A stretch of 64,000 nt of DNA from Eubacterium ventriosum (GTDB lineage: Bacteria > Bacillota > Clostridia > Lachnospirales > Lachnospiraceae), in the NCBI RefSeq assembly GCF_025150745.1, contig NZ_CP102282.1, positions 124,001-188,000 on the forward strand, written 5' to 3'. Below the pieces are notes generated by a model. The model was not told the origin of the DNA. It saw only the letters and a list, made by a program, of their open reading frames with translations, and made no database searches. Every line of letters begins with the position of its first letter. Position 1 is the first letter of the stretch. Made by a program: the position numbers and the translations under genes. Shown one piece after another: positions 7,585 to 16,127 of the stretch.

Positions 7585-9323
7585 TGAACTTCTCTTAACT
7601 GCTGTTCGGTTACTTCTCCAGGTGCTCCACACATAAGATCCTGTGCATTACCATTCATTGGGAATGGAATAACTTCACGAATGTTTTCTTCATCACGAAG
7701 AAGCATAATCATACGGTCAACACCAGGTGCCATTCCTGCGTGTGGTGGTGCACCAAACTGGAATGCATTGTATAAAGCTCCGAATTTTTCCTTTAAGTCT
7801 TCTTCTGTATAGCCTGCAATTTCAAATGCCTTAACCATAATCTTCATATCATGGTTTCTAACAGCACCTGATGAAAGTTCTACACCATTACATACAATAT
7901 CGTACTGGTATGCAAGAATTTCTTCAGGATCCATTGTTTCAAGAGCTTCCAGTCCACCCTGTGGCATTGAGAATGGGTTATGAGTAAATTCCATCTTCTT
8001 TGTTTCCTTGTCATATTCATACATTGGGAAATCATTGATATAACAGAACTTAAATGAGTTCTTTTCAATAAGGTCGAGTCTTTCGCCTAATGCTGTACGA
8101 ATCTGACCTGCATATAAAGCAGCATTCTTTTCATTGTCAGCAATAAAGAAGATTGTGTCTCCAACTTCAAGACCAGCTGTTTCTCTGATTTCTTCCTTCA
8201 TGTCATCAGGAATAAACTTATCGATTGGTCCCTTGTATGATTTGTCTTCCATTACTTCTAAGTAACCAAGTCCACCCATGCCAATACTCTGTGCAAACTT
8301 AAGTAATTTCTCGTGGAATCCCTTAGACATATCTGCGTGAACCTTAATAGCTCTTACTGTCTTTCCGTGGAATGGCTTAAATGTACATCTCTGGAAAAAG
8401 TCTGTAAGGTCAATGATTCTTAATGGGTTTCTAAGGTCAGGCTTATCTGAACCAAATTCGAGCATAGCCTGTTTATAACTGATAATAGGGAATGGAGCCT
8501 GAGTAACTTCATATCCTTCAGGTGCAAACTTATTAAATGTGTCCGCTAAAACTTTTTCACCTACTCTAAAAACATCTTCCTGAGTTGCAAAACTCATTTC
8601 AAAGTCTAACTGGTAGAATTCTCCAGGTGAACGGTCTGCTCTTGCATCTTCATCTCTAAAACATGGTGCAATCTGGAAATACTTATCAAAACCTGACACC
8701 ATTAATAACTGCTTATACTGCTGTGGTGCCTGTGGTAATGCATAAAACTTTCCTTTAAACTTTCTTGAAGGAACGATATAATCTCTAGCTCCTTCAGGTG
8801 ATGATGCACAAAGGATAGGTGTCTGGATTTCTAAGAATCCCATTTCTACCATTTTTTCTCTTAAATATGAAATAACCTTTGAACGAAAAATCATATTGTC
8901 TTTAACCTTTGCATTTCTAAGATCTAAATAACGATATTTAAGTCTTACATCTTCACGTGTTTCCTTTGAAGTCATAATTTCAAAAGGTAACTGTTTATAT
9001 ACTTTTCCTAAAATATCTACGCTTTTTGCTTCTAATTCAATTGTTCCTGTTGGAATCTTTGGATTGTATGTTTCTTCGTCTCTGTGTTCAATTGGTCCCT
9101 CTACTGAAATACAATCTTCCTTGTTTAATCCTTCAAGAAGAGAAGTGTCACGCATTACAACTTGCATAACTCCATACATATCTCTAAGGTCAATAAAAGA
9201 AACTCCACCGTGGTCTCTGATATTCTCAATCCAACCGGCAATTCTTACTGTTTCGCCAACATTCTTTTCTGAAATGTTGTCCATTGTTACGTCACGATAA
9301 ATGTTATTTGTGTTCGTGTTCAT
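7566..9323 (-). CDS. aspS: Aspartyl-tRNA synthetase
   Basis: This is a 585-residue class IIb synthetase of bacterial type. It has an N-terminal OB-fold anticodon-binding domain (VRIAGWIENIRDHGGVSFID), catalytic motif 2 (CFRDEDARADRSPGEFYQLD), a central GAD insertion, and motif 3 (GMAPGVDRMIMLL). It charges tRNA-Asp. In organisms that make Asn-tRNA by transamidation, the enzyme is non-discriminating and also puts Asp on tRNA-Asn. ATG 9323 has GAAGGGAG seven bases upstream; a longer frame to 9362 lacks this. A T-box leader and a consensus promoter lie directly upstream. The T-box specifier appears to be AAC (Asn), which supports a non-discriminating enzyme by inference. Confidence 0.96.
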   Translation of the reverse strand: MNTNTNNIYRDVTMDNISEKNVGETVRIAGWIENIRDHGGVSFIDLRDMYGVMQVVMRDTSLLEGLNKEDCISVEGPIEHRDEETYNPKIPTGTIELEAKSVDILGKVYKQLPFEIMTSKETREDVRLKYRYLDLRNAKVKDNMIFRSKVISYLREKMVEMGFLEIQTPILCASSPEGARDYIVPSRKFKGKFYALPQAPQQYKQLLMVSGFDKYFQIAPCFRDEDARADRSPGEFYQLDFEMSFATQEDVFRVGEKVLADTFNKFAPEGYEVTQAPFPIISYKQAMLEFGSDKPDLRNPLRIIDLTDFFQRCTFKPFHGKTVRAIKVHADMSKGFHEKLLKFAQSIGMGGLGYLEVMEDKSYKGPIDKFIPDDMKEEIRETAGLEVGDTIFFIADNEKNAALYAGQIRTALGERLDLIEKNSFKFCYINDFPMYEYDKETKKMEFTHNPFSMPQGGLEALETMDPEEILAYQYDIVCNGVELSSGAVRNHDMKIMVKAFEIAGYTEEDLKEKFGALYNAFQFGAPPHAGMAPGVDRMIMLLRDEENIREVIPFPMNGNAQDLMCGAPGEVTEQQLREVHIKVRQ

Positions 9324-9421
9324 TAGTTTTCTCCCTTCAAAAATACGAGTATCCGATTTCAATCAGGACTTAAACTCAAAAAGAGTTCATTTGCGAATTC
9401 TCTCACTAAGACTTAAGCAAC

Positions 9422-9753
9422 AAAAAAGGCCCGTCCCAAAACGAAATCGTTTCAGGACGAACCATAAATATCTTTAAGTCCGCGGTACCACCTGATTTAC
9501 TGCTCTGCAGCCACTCATCGGTTTAAAAACCTGCTGTTTATCGTTCAGCTACGGCTCACCTACTAATCAAATATCAACTCTTCTAATATTACTACCTATC
9601 AAAAGTACTATCTAAACAACTATTAAATTCAACTTTCGGATTGCAGCTCTAAAGTGTTATTCACATTAATTCATTCTACAGTACTTCCACCTACGCCTGC
9701 TCTCTGAAAGCGATAATTAATGCTACTTCTCTTCGTCGTCGCCATTAAAACTG
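9422..9753 (-). promoter_or_regulatory. T-box riboswitch of aspS (specifier reads AAC, Asn)
   Basis: The leader holds the conserved T-box sequence AGGTGGTACCGCGG (9480-9493) and a strong terminator at 9422-9463 (GGTTCGTCC pairing with GGGACGGGCC, then a T6 run). Stem I has AGUA at 9724-9727, a 9-bp helix GCAUUAAUU/AAUUAAUGU directly above it, and GAA at 9660-9662, which together are the loop E of the specifier loop. By analogy with the known glyQS leader (GAA, one base, then the codon), the specifier is AAC at 9656-9658. Uncharged tRNA should stabilise the antiterminator and allow aspS transcription. The family call is certain; the specifier assignment is an inference from alignment by eye. 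Confidence 0.9.
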
Positions 9754-9782
9754 ATTATATTATAAGAAAAAACACTTGTCAA
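9754..9782 (-). promoter_or_regulatory. Consensus promoter of the T-box/aspS transcript
   Basis: TTGACA (9777-9782) and TATAAT (9754-9759) are separated by 17 bp on the minus strand. The -35 box lies only 6 bp beyond the feoB stop codon. Confidence 0.92.
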
Positions 9783-9788
9783 GCAAAC

Positions 9789-12143
9789 TTAAACACCTGC
9801 AACTATAAGAATCAGATTAACCAGAAAAGCTATTATCCAAGCCATTCCACACTGTAATGCCACAACTCCAATAGCCCATTTTCCACCCAGTTCTCTTTTT
9901 ACTGAAGTAATGGCTGCAACACACGGAGTATACAAAAGTGTAAATACTAAAAATACTATTGCATTATGTGTGTTAAACATTGTTGCCACAGGACTTCCTC
10001 CTAAAAGCACTGTCATAGTACTTACAACACTTTCCTTTGCTGTAAATCCTGTTATAAGGGCTGTTGATGCTCTCCAGTCTCCAAATCCCAGTGGTGCAAA
10101 TATTGGTGCTATTACACCGCCTATTAATGCAAGAATACTATCTTTAGAATCAGACACTATATTAAATGTAATGCTAAATGTCTGAAGGAACCATATAATA
10201 AGAGAAGCAATAAATATTACCGTAAATGCTCTGGTAATAAAGTCTTTTGCTTTATCCCATATAAGTCTTAACACACTTTTAGCTCCCGGCATTCTGTAGT
10301 TTGGAAGTTCCATAACAAAAGGAACCGGTTCACCTTTAAACTTAGTTTTGTCTAATACTAATGCGTACAATATTGCAACTATTATTCCCGTAAAATAAAG
10401 ACCAATCATTACCATTGTTCCATTTTGTGGGAAGAATGCTGCAGTAAAAAACGCATAAATTGGAATCTTTGCCGAACAACTCATAAACGGTGTCAGCATA
10501 ATAGTCATCTTTCTGTCTCGCTCTGAAGGTAAAGTTCTTGTTGCCATAATAGCAGGAACTGAACAACCAAAACCTATAATCATAGGTACAAAACTTCTTC
10601 CTGATAAACCTATTTTTCTTAAAAGCTTATCCATTACAAAGGCAATTCTTGCCATATATCCACTGTCTTCCAACAATGATAGGAAGAAAAACAAAACAAC
10701 TATGATAGGTAAAAAACTTAAAACACTACCTACGCCTACGAAAATTCCGTTAATAACTAGTGACTGCAAAACTTCATTAACATTGGCACCGACCATTGCA
10801 CTGCTGCATAAATCACTTAAATAACTTATTCCCATATCCATAAGTGCCTGAAGTCTGTTTCCTATAACACCAAATGTTAACCAGAAAATCAATGCCATTA
10901 TTACTGCAAAAGCAGGAATTGCTGTATATTTTCCTGTAAGGATTTTGTCTATTTTTTGACTTCTTAAATGCTCTTTACTCTCCCTTGGTTTTACAACAGT
11001 TGACTTGCATACCTTGTCTATAAATGTAAAACGCATTTTTGCAAGGGCTGAAAGTCTATCCATTCCACTTTCATTTTCCATCTGAACAATAATATGTTCA
11101 ATCATTTCTTTTTCATTTTGCTCAAGCTTTAAACGATCAATTATATCTGTATCACCTTCTATTATTTTGCTTGCTGCAAATCTAATAGGCACCAAATTGC
11201 TATGTGCATGATCATCAATAAGATGCATAATAGAATGAATGCATCTATGAACTGCACCATGGTCTTCTCCATCAGCATCACAAAAATCCATTCGTCCCGG
11301 TCTTTCTCTATGAACTGCCACATGCATAGCGTGTTCAATTAATTCATCTACACCTTCATTCTTTGCTGCAGAAATAGGTATAACCGGAATTCCAAGTGTT
11401 GCCTCTAGCTTATTAACATCAATTGTTCCACCGTTAGCAGTTACCTCATCCATCATATTAAGAGCAAGAACCATTGGTATATCAAGCTCTATTAACTGCA
11501 TTGTAAGATACATATTTCGTTCTATATTAGTTGCATCTACTATATTAATTATTCCACGTGGTCGCTCATTTAAGAAATATTCCCTTGATACAATTTCTTC
11601 GCTTGTATAAGGTGACATGGAATAAATTCCCGGCAAATCCACAACCATTGTGTTTTCCTGGCCTCTTATCTGACCATCTTTTCTGTCTACCGTAACTCCC
11701 GGAAAATTTCCAACGTGCTGGTTAGAGCCTGTAAGCTGATTAAACAAAGTAGTCTTTCCACAGTTCTGATTTCCTGCCAATCCGAAAGTTATTAACTGTC
11801 CTTTTTCTATTGTTTCCCCACGCTGTTTTACGTGGTAAATTCCTGATTCACCAATATGAGGATGGTTAGTAAAATTAGAAGATTTATGTTCTCCTGTTTC
11901 TTTTTTACCTTCTCTTTTTTCCACTAATTCTACTTCAATCTTCGCCCCATCATCTTTTCGAAGAGTTAATTCATATCCCCAAATTCTATATTCTATAGGG
12001 TCACCCATAGGTGCAGCCTTAATATATGTAATCTCAGTTCCCTGTATTAATCCCATATCAAGGAAATGTTGACGTAATTGACCGCCTCCACCTACCTGAC
12101 GTATTATTCCCGTCTGTCCCTGTTTCAAATCTGAAAGTCTCAT
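9789..12143 (-). CDS. feoB: FeoA-FeoB fusion, ferrous iron transporter
   Basis: The 784-residue protein starts with a complete FeoA SH3-like domain (about 1-75; LSDLKQGQTGIIRQVGGGG and MGLIQGTEI). A linker leads to the FeoB G domain (GNQNCGKTTLFNQLTG, G2/G3 VGNFPGVTVDRK and DLPGIY, G4-like NMMDE), a helical GDI region and a membrane domain with two GATE repeats. It imports Fe(II) across the cytoplasmic membrane under anaerobic conditions, coupled to GTP binding. FeoA is usually a separate gene; here it is fused in frame. The gene stands alone with its own promoter at 12294-12323 and a structured 150-nt leader. No clear Fur or DtxR box was recognised. Confidence 0.96.
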   Translation of the reverse strand: MRLSDLKQGQTGIIRQVGGGGQLRQHFLDMGLIQGTEITYIKAAPMGDPIEYRIWGYELTLRKDDGAKIEVELVEKREGKKETGEHKSSNFTNHPHIGESGIYHVKQRGETIEKGQLITFGLAGNQNCGKTTLFNQLTGSNQHVGNFPGVTVDRKDGQIRGQENTMVVDLPGIYSMSPYTSEEIVSREYFLNERPRGIINIVDATNIERNMYLTMQLIELDIPMVLALNMMDEVTANGGTIDVNKLEATLGIPVIPISAAKNEGVDELIEHAMHVAVHRERPGRMDFCDADGEDHGAVHRCIHSIMHLIDDHAHSNLVPIRFAASKIIEGDTDIIDRLKLEQNEKEMIEHIIVQMENESGMDRLSALAKMRFTFIDKVCKSTVVKPRESKEHLRSQKIDKILTGKYTAIPAFAVIMALIFWLTFGVIGNRLQALMDMGISYLSDLCSSAMVGANVNEVLQSLVINGIFVGVGSVLSFLPIIVVLFFFLSLLEDSGYMARIAFVMDKLLRKIGLSGRSFVPMIIGFGCSVPAIMATRTLPSERDRKMTIMLTPFMSCSAKIPIYAFFTAAFFPQNGTMVMIGLYFTGIIVAILYALVLDKTKFKGEPVPFVMELPNYRMPGAKSVLRLIWDKAKDFITRAFTVIFIASLIIWFLQTFSITFNIVSDSKDSILALIGGVIAPIFAPLGFGDWRASTALITGFTAKESVVSTMTVLLGGSPVATMFNTHNAIVFLVFTLLYTPCVAAITSVKRELGGKWAIGVVALQCGMAWIIAFLVNLILIVAGV

Positions 12144-12246
12144 AATGTAATATGCCTCCTAGCCCTGTAACCTTAATGCGTTTCTATGGCTACTTGCTTT
12201 TTCCTACACTAGTTATATGTAAATACATTCCAATTAGGATTATGCT

Positions 12247-12276
12247 GATTGTGACCTGATTTGCACTCTCACAATC
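12247..12276. repeat. 30-nt palindromic element in the feoB leader
   Basis: GATTGTGA and TCACAATC are 8-bp inverted arms around a 14-nt centre. On the minus strand the first 14 nt, GATTGTGAGAGTGC, are identical to the element at 44523-44552 upstream of the Na/Pi transporter; both are 30 nt long and end in ACAATC. It lies in the transcribed leader, between the promoter and the start codon. Confidence 0.7.
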
Positions 12277-12293
12277 TCTCACGCATATTATTC

Positions 12294-12323
12294 ATTATAG
12301 ACCATATCGAGAATTTTTATCAA
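12294..12323 (-). promoter_or_regulatory. Probable promoter of feoB
   Basis: TTGATA (12318-12323), an 18-bp spacer and TATAAT (12294-12299) on the minus strand. Transcription would start near 12287, giving a leader of about 145 nt. Confidence 0.65.
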
Positions 12324-12370
12324 TAAGTTTCTTGTTTATTCGACAATAATTTTTCCATCACTGTACTTTA

Positions 12371-12661
12371 TTATTCCGCATTCATTCTTGAATTAAATGC
12401 CTCATCCCATTTATCTTTATCGTCAATGTATTTCTGATTAAGCCAGTCAATGCACTGGTCCACGCCTTCGTGAGTATAAGGAAACTCCACTTTCTCCTTA
12501 TTTTCATCCTTAGTATTTTCAAAATTATATGGCTCAGGATAAACGAATACGCTAATATTTTCTTTGTCATAAGTTTTCATAAAAAATCTCATTCCCTTAT
12601 AACTTCCTGAAAAACCTGCTCCTGCCAAACCATTAAAAGGTACACCCATCTTTGTAATCAT
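12371..12661 (-). CDS. Small conserved-looking protein coupled to the amidase gene
   Basis: This is a 96-residue soluble protein with no signal peptide or membrane segment. It starts MITKMGVPFNGLAGAGFSG, has a Tyr/Pro-rich middle (FVYPEPYNF) and an acidic, aromatic C-terminus (CIDWLNQKY, then KDKWDEAF). Its ATG overlaps the TAA of the upstream amidase gene by one base (TAATG), so translation is probably coupled. I do not recognise the family. The context suggests a partner of, or modifier for, the cell-wall amidase, but this is inference only. It is the last gene before the feoB promoter region. Confidence 0.65.
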   Translation of the reverse strand: MITKMGVPFNGLAGAGFSGSYKGMRFFMKTYDKENISVFVYPEPYNFENTKDENKEKVEFPYTHEGVDQCIDWLNQKYIDDKDKWDEAFNSRMNAE

Positions 12662-13299
12662 TACTGTTCATCCTTTCTATAATCTGCCACATCCTGCTTA
12701 AACTTCTTCCACGCATCCTCATGGGTTACAAAATATCTTGGACACTCTTTTCCTGTAATGTCATAATGCCTTATAACGTCCCCATCTTCCAGTCCACACT
12801 GTTCCTCTAACCAAGCCACAAGCTTAACCAATGACTTGTATGTCTTCTTGTTAAATTTTCCCGTATCATCAGGATGACAAACCTCTATTGAAATAGTGTC
12901 ATTGTTTCGCCAATTACTTGCTGCAGACATTTCAGACAAAGGAATACATTGAATAATCTCTCCCTTTAAGCCCACAACAAAATGGGAACTGACATTAGAC
13001 TGATCCCCTGCATAAAAATTTCTATTTTGTTCTGCCGTACTTCCCGGATTGCCAACATAGTGAACCACAATATCCTTTACGGAACTTAGCTTTTCACCGC
13101 TTCTTGAAGTGCCGTCCACCTCAATAATTTCCGACTTAATCCAGTCCGGCATTTCAATCTCATCCAGTTTTACAACTTTCTGTCTGTTAATAAAGTACCT
13201 TGCCCCTATAAGTGCCACTGCGGCAACTGCCACAATTAAAAGAAAAATAAATATTCTCTTTAATAAGCTTTTCTTCTTTTTTCTTCTTCTGTTTTTCAT
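12661..13299 (-). CDS. Membrane-anchored N-acetylmuramoyl-L-alanine amidase
   Basis: This 212-residue protein has a very basic N-terminus (RRRKKKKS), one membrane segment (about 15-36) and an extracellular amidase_2 domain. Zinc-binding positions are visible as IVVHYVGNPG (first His) and VIRHYDITGKECPRYF (His and Cys). It cleaves the lactyl-L-alanine bond of peptidoglycan, releasing stem peptides. It lacks choline-binding or SH3 repeats. It is translationally coupled to the 96-residue gene behind it and lies 18 bp after the agrC-like kinase gene, so it may be read from the agr promoter; that would place a wall hydrolase under quorum control (inference). Confidence 0.88.
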   Translation of the reverse strand: MKNRRRKKKKSLLKRIFIFLLIVAVAAVALIGARYFINRQKVVKLDEIEMPDWIKSEIIEVDGTSRSGEKLSSVKDIVVHYVGNPGSTAEQNRNFYAGDQSNVSSHFVVGLKGEIIQCIPLSEMSAASNWRNNDTISIEVCHPDDTGKFNKKTYKSLVKLVAWLEEQCGLEDGDVIRHYDITGKECPRYFVTHEDAWKKFKQDVADYRKDEQ

Positions 13300-13317
13300 T
13301 TTAATCTCCGTTGTTAT

Positions 13318-14634
13318 TTACACAACATAAGAATTATTAAGTACTAACATTGTCCTAAAACTTTTATTGCCCCATGATGTAGAAACCCAACCATCATATT
13401 TTTCTGCAACTTTTTCAACGCTTTCAATTCCTACGCCGTGAATATTTCCGTCTTTCTTTGTTGTAAGCAACCTGTCACCCTGACTTACTATCTCCCCACT
13501 AAATGAATTTTCTATCTTTATTATAATAAAACTTCCGTCATTTTGCATATACATTTGAACTTTTATTTTCTTCTCGTCACTTTTCAGTGCTGCTTCATAT
13601 GCATTTGAAATCAAATTACTAACCATTGCTACAAGATCCATGGACTCAACACACTCAATATTAAATCCCGGTTCAACGAAAATGTTAAATTCTATATGAT
13701 TGGTTTTAGACTTATCATAATATTCGCTTAAAATAGTATTAAGTATAGAATTCGTACTATATTCAATAAGCTCACCCTCTTCATATTCGGTCAAAACAGA
13801 ATCCATAATGTTTATTGCTTCATCTTTATTATCCTGTTCTAACAATCCATACACAGTCCTCATATAATGATTTGAATTATGTAATAATTCCATATACTTA
13901 TCATTTGCCTGATTAATCTTCTTATAATTTTCAAGCTCCATTTCCTGCATAAGAACTGTACGCTTATTAATTTCTCTTTCCATACAAAGTTTTGCATATC
14001 TGTTATAGGCATAAAATGCTGTTCCATTTCCTGCCATAAGCAGAATACAAAATATTGCAAGACAGTATTTTGCTAAAGTTACATTTCCAAAATCAATATT
14101 GCAAAAAGCTATGGAAAACATAATTCCAATACTCGACAACGGCAAAACCATATAGAGCATAAATGTTGCCCCATCCATATTTGTTCCTTCTTTTGCCACA
14201 AACTGTTTAATAACGGCAAACACCATAAGGGTAACTATTTTTACAATTACAGTTAACATTATGGCTGAAGGTTCATACATCATACTGCTTTCAATTAACT
14301 GCTGGGATGTTACACTTAATGCTCCCACAACAATTAATTCTGTTCCCATAAGAACTACCGTGCCTATGAAAGTTCCAAATATTTTTTTGTATATGTTTCC
14401 ACTAAAACCTACTACAGCTAACAAAAAATACATAAACGGCACAACTGACAGATTTAATACTGTATTATTAAAGCTATTAATTGCAAAAATAATTAATGCA
14501 AAACATAATACTATAAATATATTTCTCTTTTTTCCTTTATTTTTATAGCCTAAAAAGGCATCATAAAAATCAGATAGCATCCATATTTCAAATATACACA
14601 CTAATAAATGGAAAATCAAAATCAACGTTTTCAT
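13318..14634 (-). CDS. AgrC-like sensor histidine kinase
   Basis: The 438-residue protein has about six membrane-spanning helices in residues 1-205, then a cytoplasmic kinase region. The likely phospho-acceptor His is in ELLHNSNHYMRTVYGLL. It is followed by a GHKL ATPase domain with N-box LVAMVSNLISNAYEAAL and G-box GNIHGVGIESVEKV. This is the HPK10 subfamily, which senses cyclic autoinducing peptides at the membrane. It begins 12 bp after the LytTR regulator, preceded by GGGGAG. Together with agrD, agrB and the regulator it forms a complete Agr-type circuit. The peptide partner is inferred from position. Confidence 0.88.
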   Translation of the reverse strand: MKTLILIFHLLVCIFEIWMLSDFYDAFLGYKNKGKKRNIFIVLCFALIIFAINSFNNTVLNLSVVPFMYFLLAVVGFSGNIYKKIFGTFIGTVVLMGTELIVVGALSVTSQQLIESSMMYEPSAIMLTVIVKIVTLMVFAVIKQFVAKEGTNMDGATFMLYMVLPLSSIGIMFSIAFCNIDFGNVTLAKYCLAIFCILLMAGNGTAFYAYNRYAKLCMEREINKRTVLMQEMELENYKKINQANDKYMELLHNSNHYMRTVYGLLEQDNKDEAINIMDSVLTEYEEGELIEYSTNSILNTILSEYYDKSKTNHIEFNIFVEPGFNIECVESMDLVAMVSNLISNAYEAALKSDEKKIKVQMYMQNDGSFIIIKIENSFSGEIVSQGDRLLTTKKDGNIHGVGIESVEKVAEKYDGWVSTSWGNKSFRTMLVLNNSYVV

Positions 14635-14645
14635 TCTATTCTCCC

Positions 14646-15380
14646 CTACCTATATTTTCTCTCAAAATACTCTGTAACCTGTTTTCTTAAATTCTTAATC
14701 TTCGTTCTTGAAACTGATAAAACCTGACCATCAACTAATTTTAGTTCCTCAGAGTAAAGCTTTTTTACATATTTCAAATTAACAATATAACTGTTATGTG
14801 CATAAGCGAAATTACTTTCCTTAAACAATTCGTACAAAAAATCTAAACTCTTTTTACAGGAATACACTTTTTCTACCAGACCACCTTTGTTTAATGTATG
14901 TACTTTTGTTCCTCTCTTAGAAATTTCAATATACATAATTTCATTAGCATACACCTGGACCTGACTTCTTTCTCCCCGACATACAATCGAAGGCTCATCT
15001 TTATTGTTCATTAAATATTCAAAAATTTCTTTAAACTCACTTACCATTCTCTCTCTTGAATATTCCTTTAATAAAAATCTAAAAGGCGAAACTTTAATAT
15101 TCTCCGGAGATGGTTTAAAATATCCTGAACAGAAAACTAAAGTTGTACTTTTATATCTTTTTCTAAGTTCAACAGAAACCTGATTTCCGTCTGTTTCACC
15201 CATTTGAATATCCAAAACAACTAAGTCCAAATCCCCACGTTCATCTATGTCAAAAAGAAATTCCTCACCTGACAGATATTCAAAAAACTTTACATCTTCC
15301 GCATATCCTAATTCCTTAATTATATCTTCAACGTACTGTATAAAATTTTTGTCATCATCACATATTGCAACATTAAACAT
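14646..15380 (-). CDS. AgrA-like LytTR response regulator
   Basis: This 244-residue regulator has a receiver domain (MFNVAICDDDKNF; phospho-Asp in VVLDIQMGETDG) and a C-terminal LytTR DNA-binding domain (IMYIEISKRGTKVHTLN and FAYAHNSYIVNLKYVKKLY). LytTR proteins bind paired direct repeats next to the -35 region. The frame is open to 15539, but that extension overlaps agrB and has no domain sense; ATG 15380 has only a weak site (GTGGAATAAG). It lies 20 bp after agrB and 12 bp before the kinase gene. Confidence 0.88.
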   Translation of the reverse strand: MFNVAICDDDKNFIQYVEDIIKELGYAEDVKFFEYLSGEEFLFDIDERGDLDLVVLDIQMGETDGNQVSVELRKRYKSTTLVFCSGYFKPSPENIKVSPFRFLLKEYSRERMVSEFKEIFEYLMNNKDEPSIVCRGERSQVQVYANEIMYIEISKRGTKVHTLNKGGLVEKVYSCKKSLDFLYELFKESNFAYAHNSYIVNLKYVKKLYSEELKLVDGQVLSVSRTKIKNLRKQVTEYFERKYR

Positions 15381-15400
15381 TATCTTATTCCACTCTTTAT

Positions 15401-15979
15401 CTATCTGTTTTTTATTTCGCTCATAGTCTGAGCTACCGCTGCGATTACTATAACAATATGAGTATACAACATTATAGTGGAAAATTGATAACTTTTGTAA
15501 ACAAAAAATACAACTAACAAACAACATTGTACTAACCATATAATAAATGAAACTTTTTTATATTTTTTTAATTCATTTTGCGACAATTTTTTGTTAGGAT
15601 TCTGTGTTGGTATTATAAAAATAAGTGCTAAAAGTGTTATTACTTCAAAAATTACATATACTATTTCTTTGGTTATACATAATTTTTCAATACAAATTAG
15701 CATTATGACTATCATCAAATTAGATAAAATCACACATTGCCAAAACTCTTTTGCATGCCAGCCTCCTGCAAAACTTCTAAACGGAATAACTGCAAGAAGA
15801 AAAAGTCCTACCGCAAGCCACTTACCTGTTATTAAACAAATTATTAAAGCTATGGCTATATTGATTAATTTTTCAAAAAATAGCGTGTATCCGTATCGAT
15901 ACACGCTACCTTCTTCCTCTTTGATTTTTCCGGAAGCAATTTGGCAATCCACAATATAATTGGTTAACTTTTCAATCAT
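15401..15979 (-). CDS. AgrB-like peptide processing protease
   Basis: The 192-residue polytopic membrane protein has the AgrB active-site pair in PFRSFAGGWHAKEFWQC (His75, Cys82), and the start and spacing are normal for the family. AgrB trims the AgrD precursor at its C-terminal side and forms the thiolactone ring of the signal peptide. Its ATG follows the agrD stop by one base (TAATATG), and the ribosome site AAAAAGG lies inside agrD, so the two are coupled. Five or six membrane helices are visible. Confidence 0.93.
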   Translation of the reverse strand: MIEKLTNYIVDCQIASGKIKEEEGSVYRYGYTLFFEKLINIAIALIICLITGKWLAVGLFLLAVIPFRSFAGGWHAKEFWQCVILSNLMIVIMLICIEKLCITKEIVYVIFEVITLLALIFIIPTQNPNKKLSQNELKKYKKVSFIIWLVQCCLLVVFFVYKSYQFSTIMLYTHIVIVIAAVAQTMSEIKNR

Positions 15980-15980
15980 A

Positions 15981-16127
15981 TTATTTTACCTTTTTAAACT
16001 TGCTTGCCTGTTCTGGAAATTCAGGCTGATGAACAATCCATGCGCAAGCTGTGTTAGCACTCTGAATAACTAACATTAAAGCCATACAGTTTGCTAAAAC
16101 TCCTAATTTAGAAATTAATTTCTTCAT
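15981..16127 (-). CDS. AgrD-like autoinducing peptide precursor
   Basis: This 48-residue gene is too short to be called by length. It starts at ATG 16127 after AAGGAGG. The N-terminal half is an amphipathic, hydrophobic leader (MKKLISKLGVLANCMALMLV). The core is ANTACAWIV with Cys28, and the tail, HQPEFPEQ, has the proline-acidic pattern that AgrB recognises in other AgrD proteins. The predicted signal is a five-residue thiolactone, Cys-Ala-Trp-Ile-Val, closed between Cys28 and Val32, with a short N-terminal extension of unknown length. The ring size and cleavage site are inferred from staphylococcal and clostridial AgrD. It is the first gene of the agrDBAC cluster. Confidence 0.88.
   Translation of the reverse strand: MKKLISKLGVLANCMALMLVIQSANTACAWIVHQPEFPEQASKFKKVK

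Noticed and set aside
12150-12360. Fur or DtxR box before feoB
   Set aside because: No good inverted repeat of either consensus was found at the promoter; the strong palindrome lies downstream in the leader.
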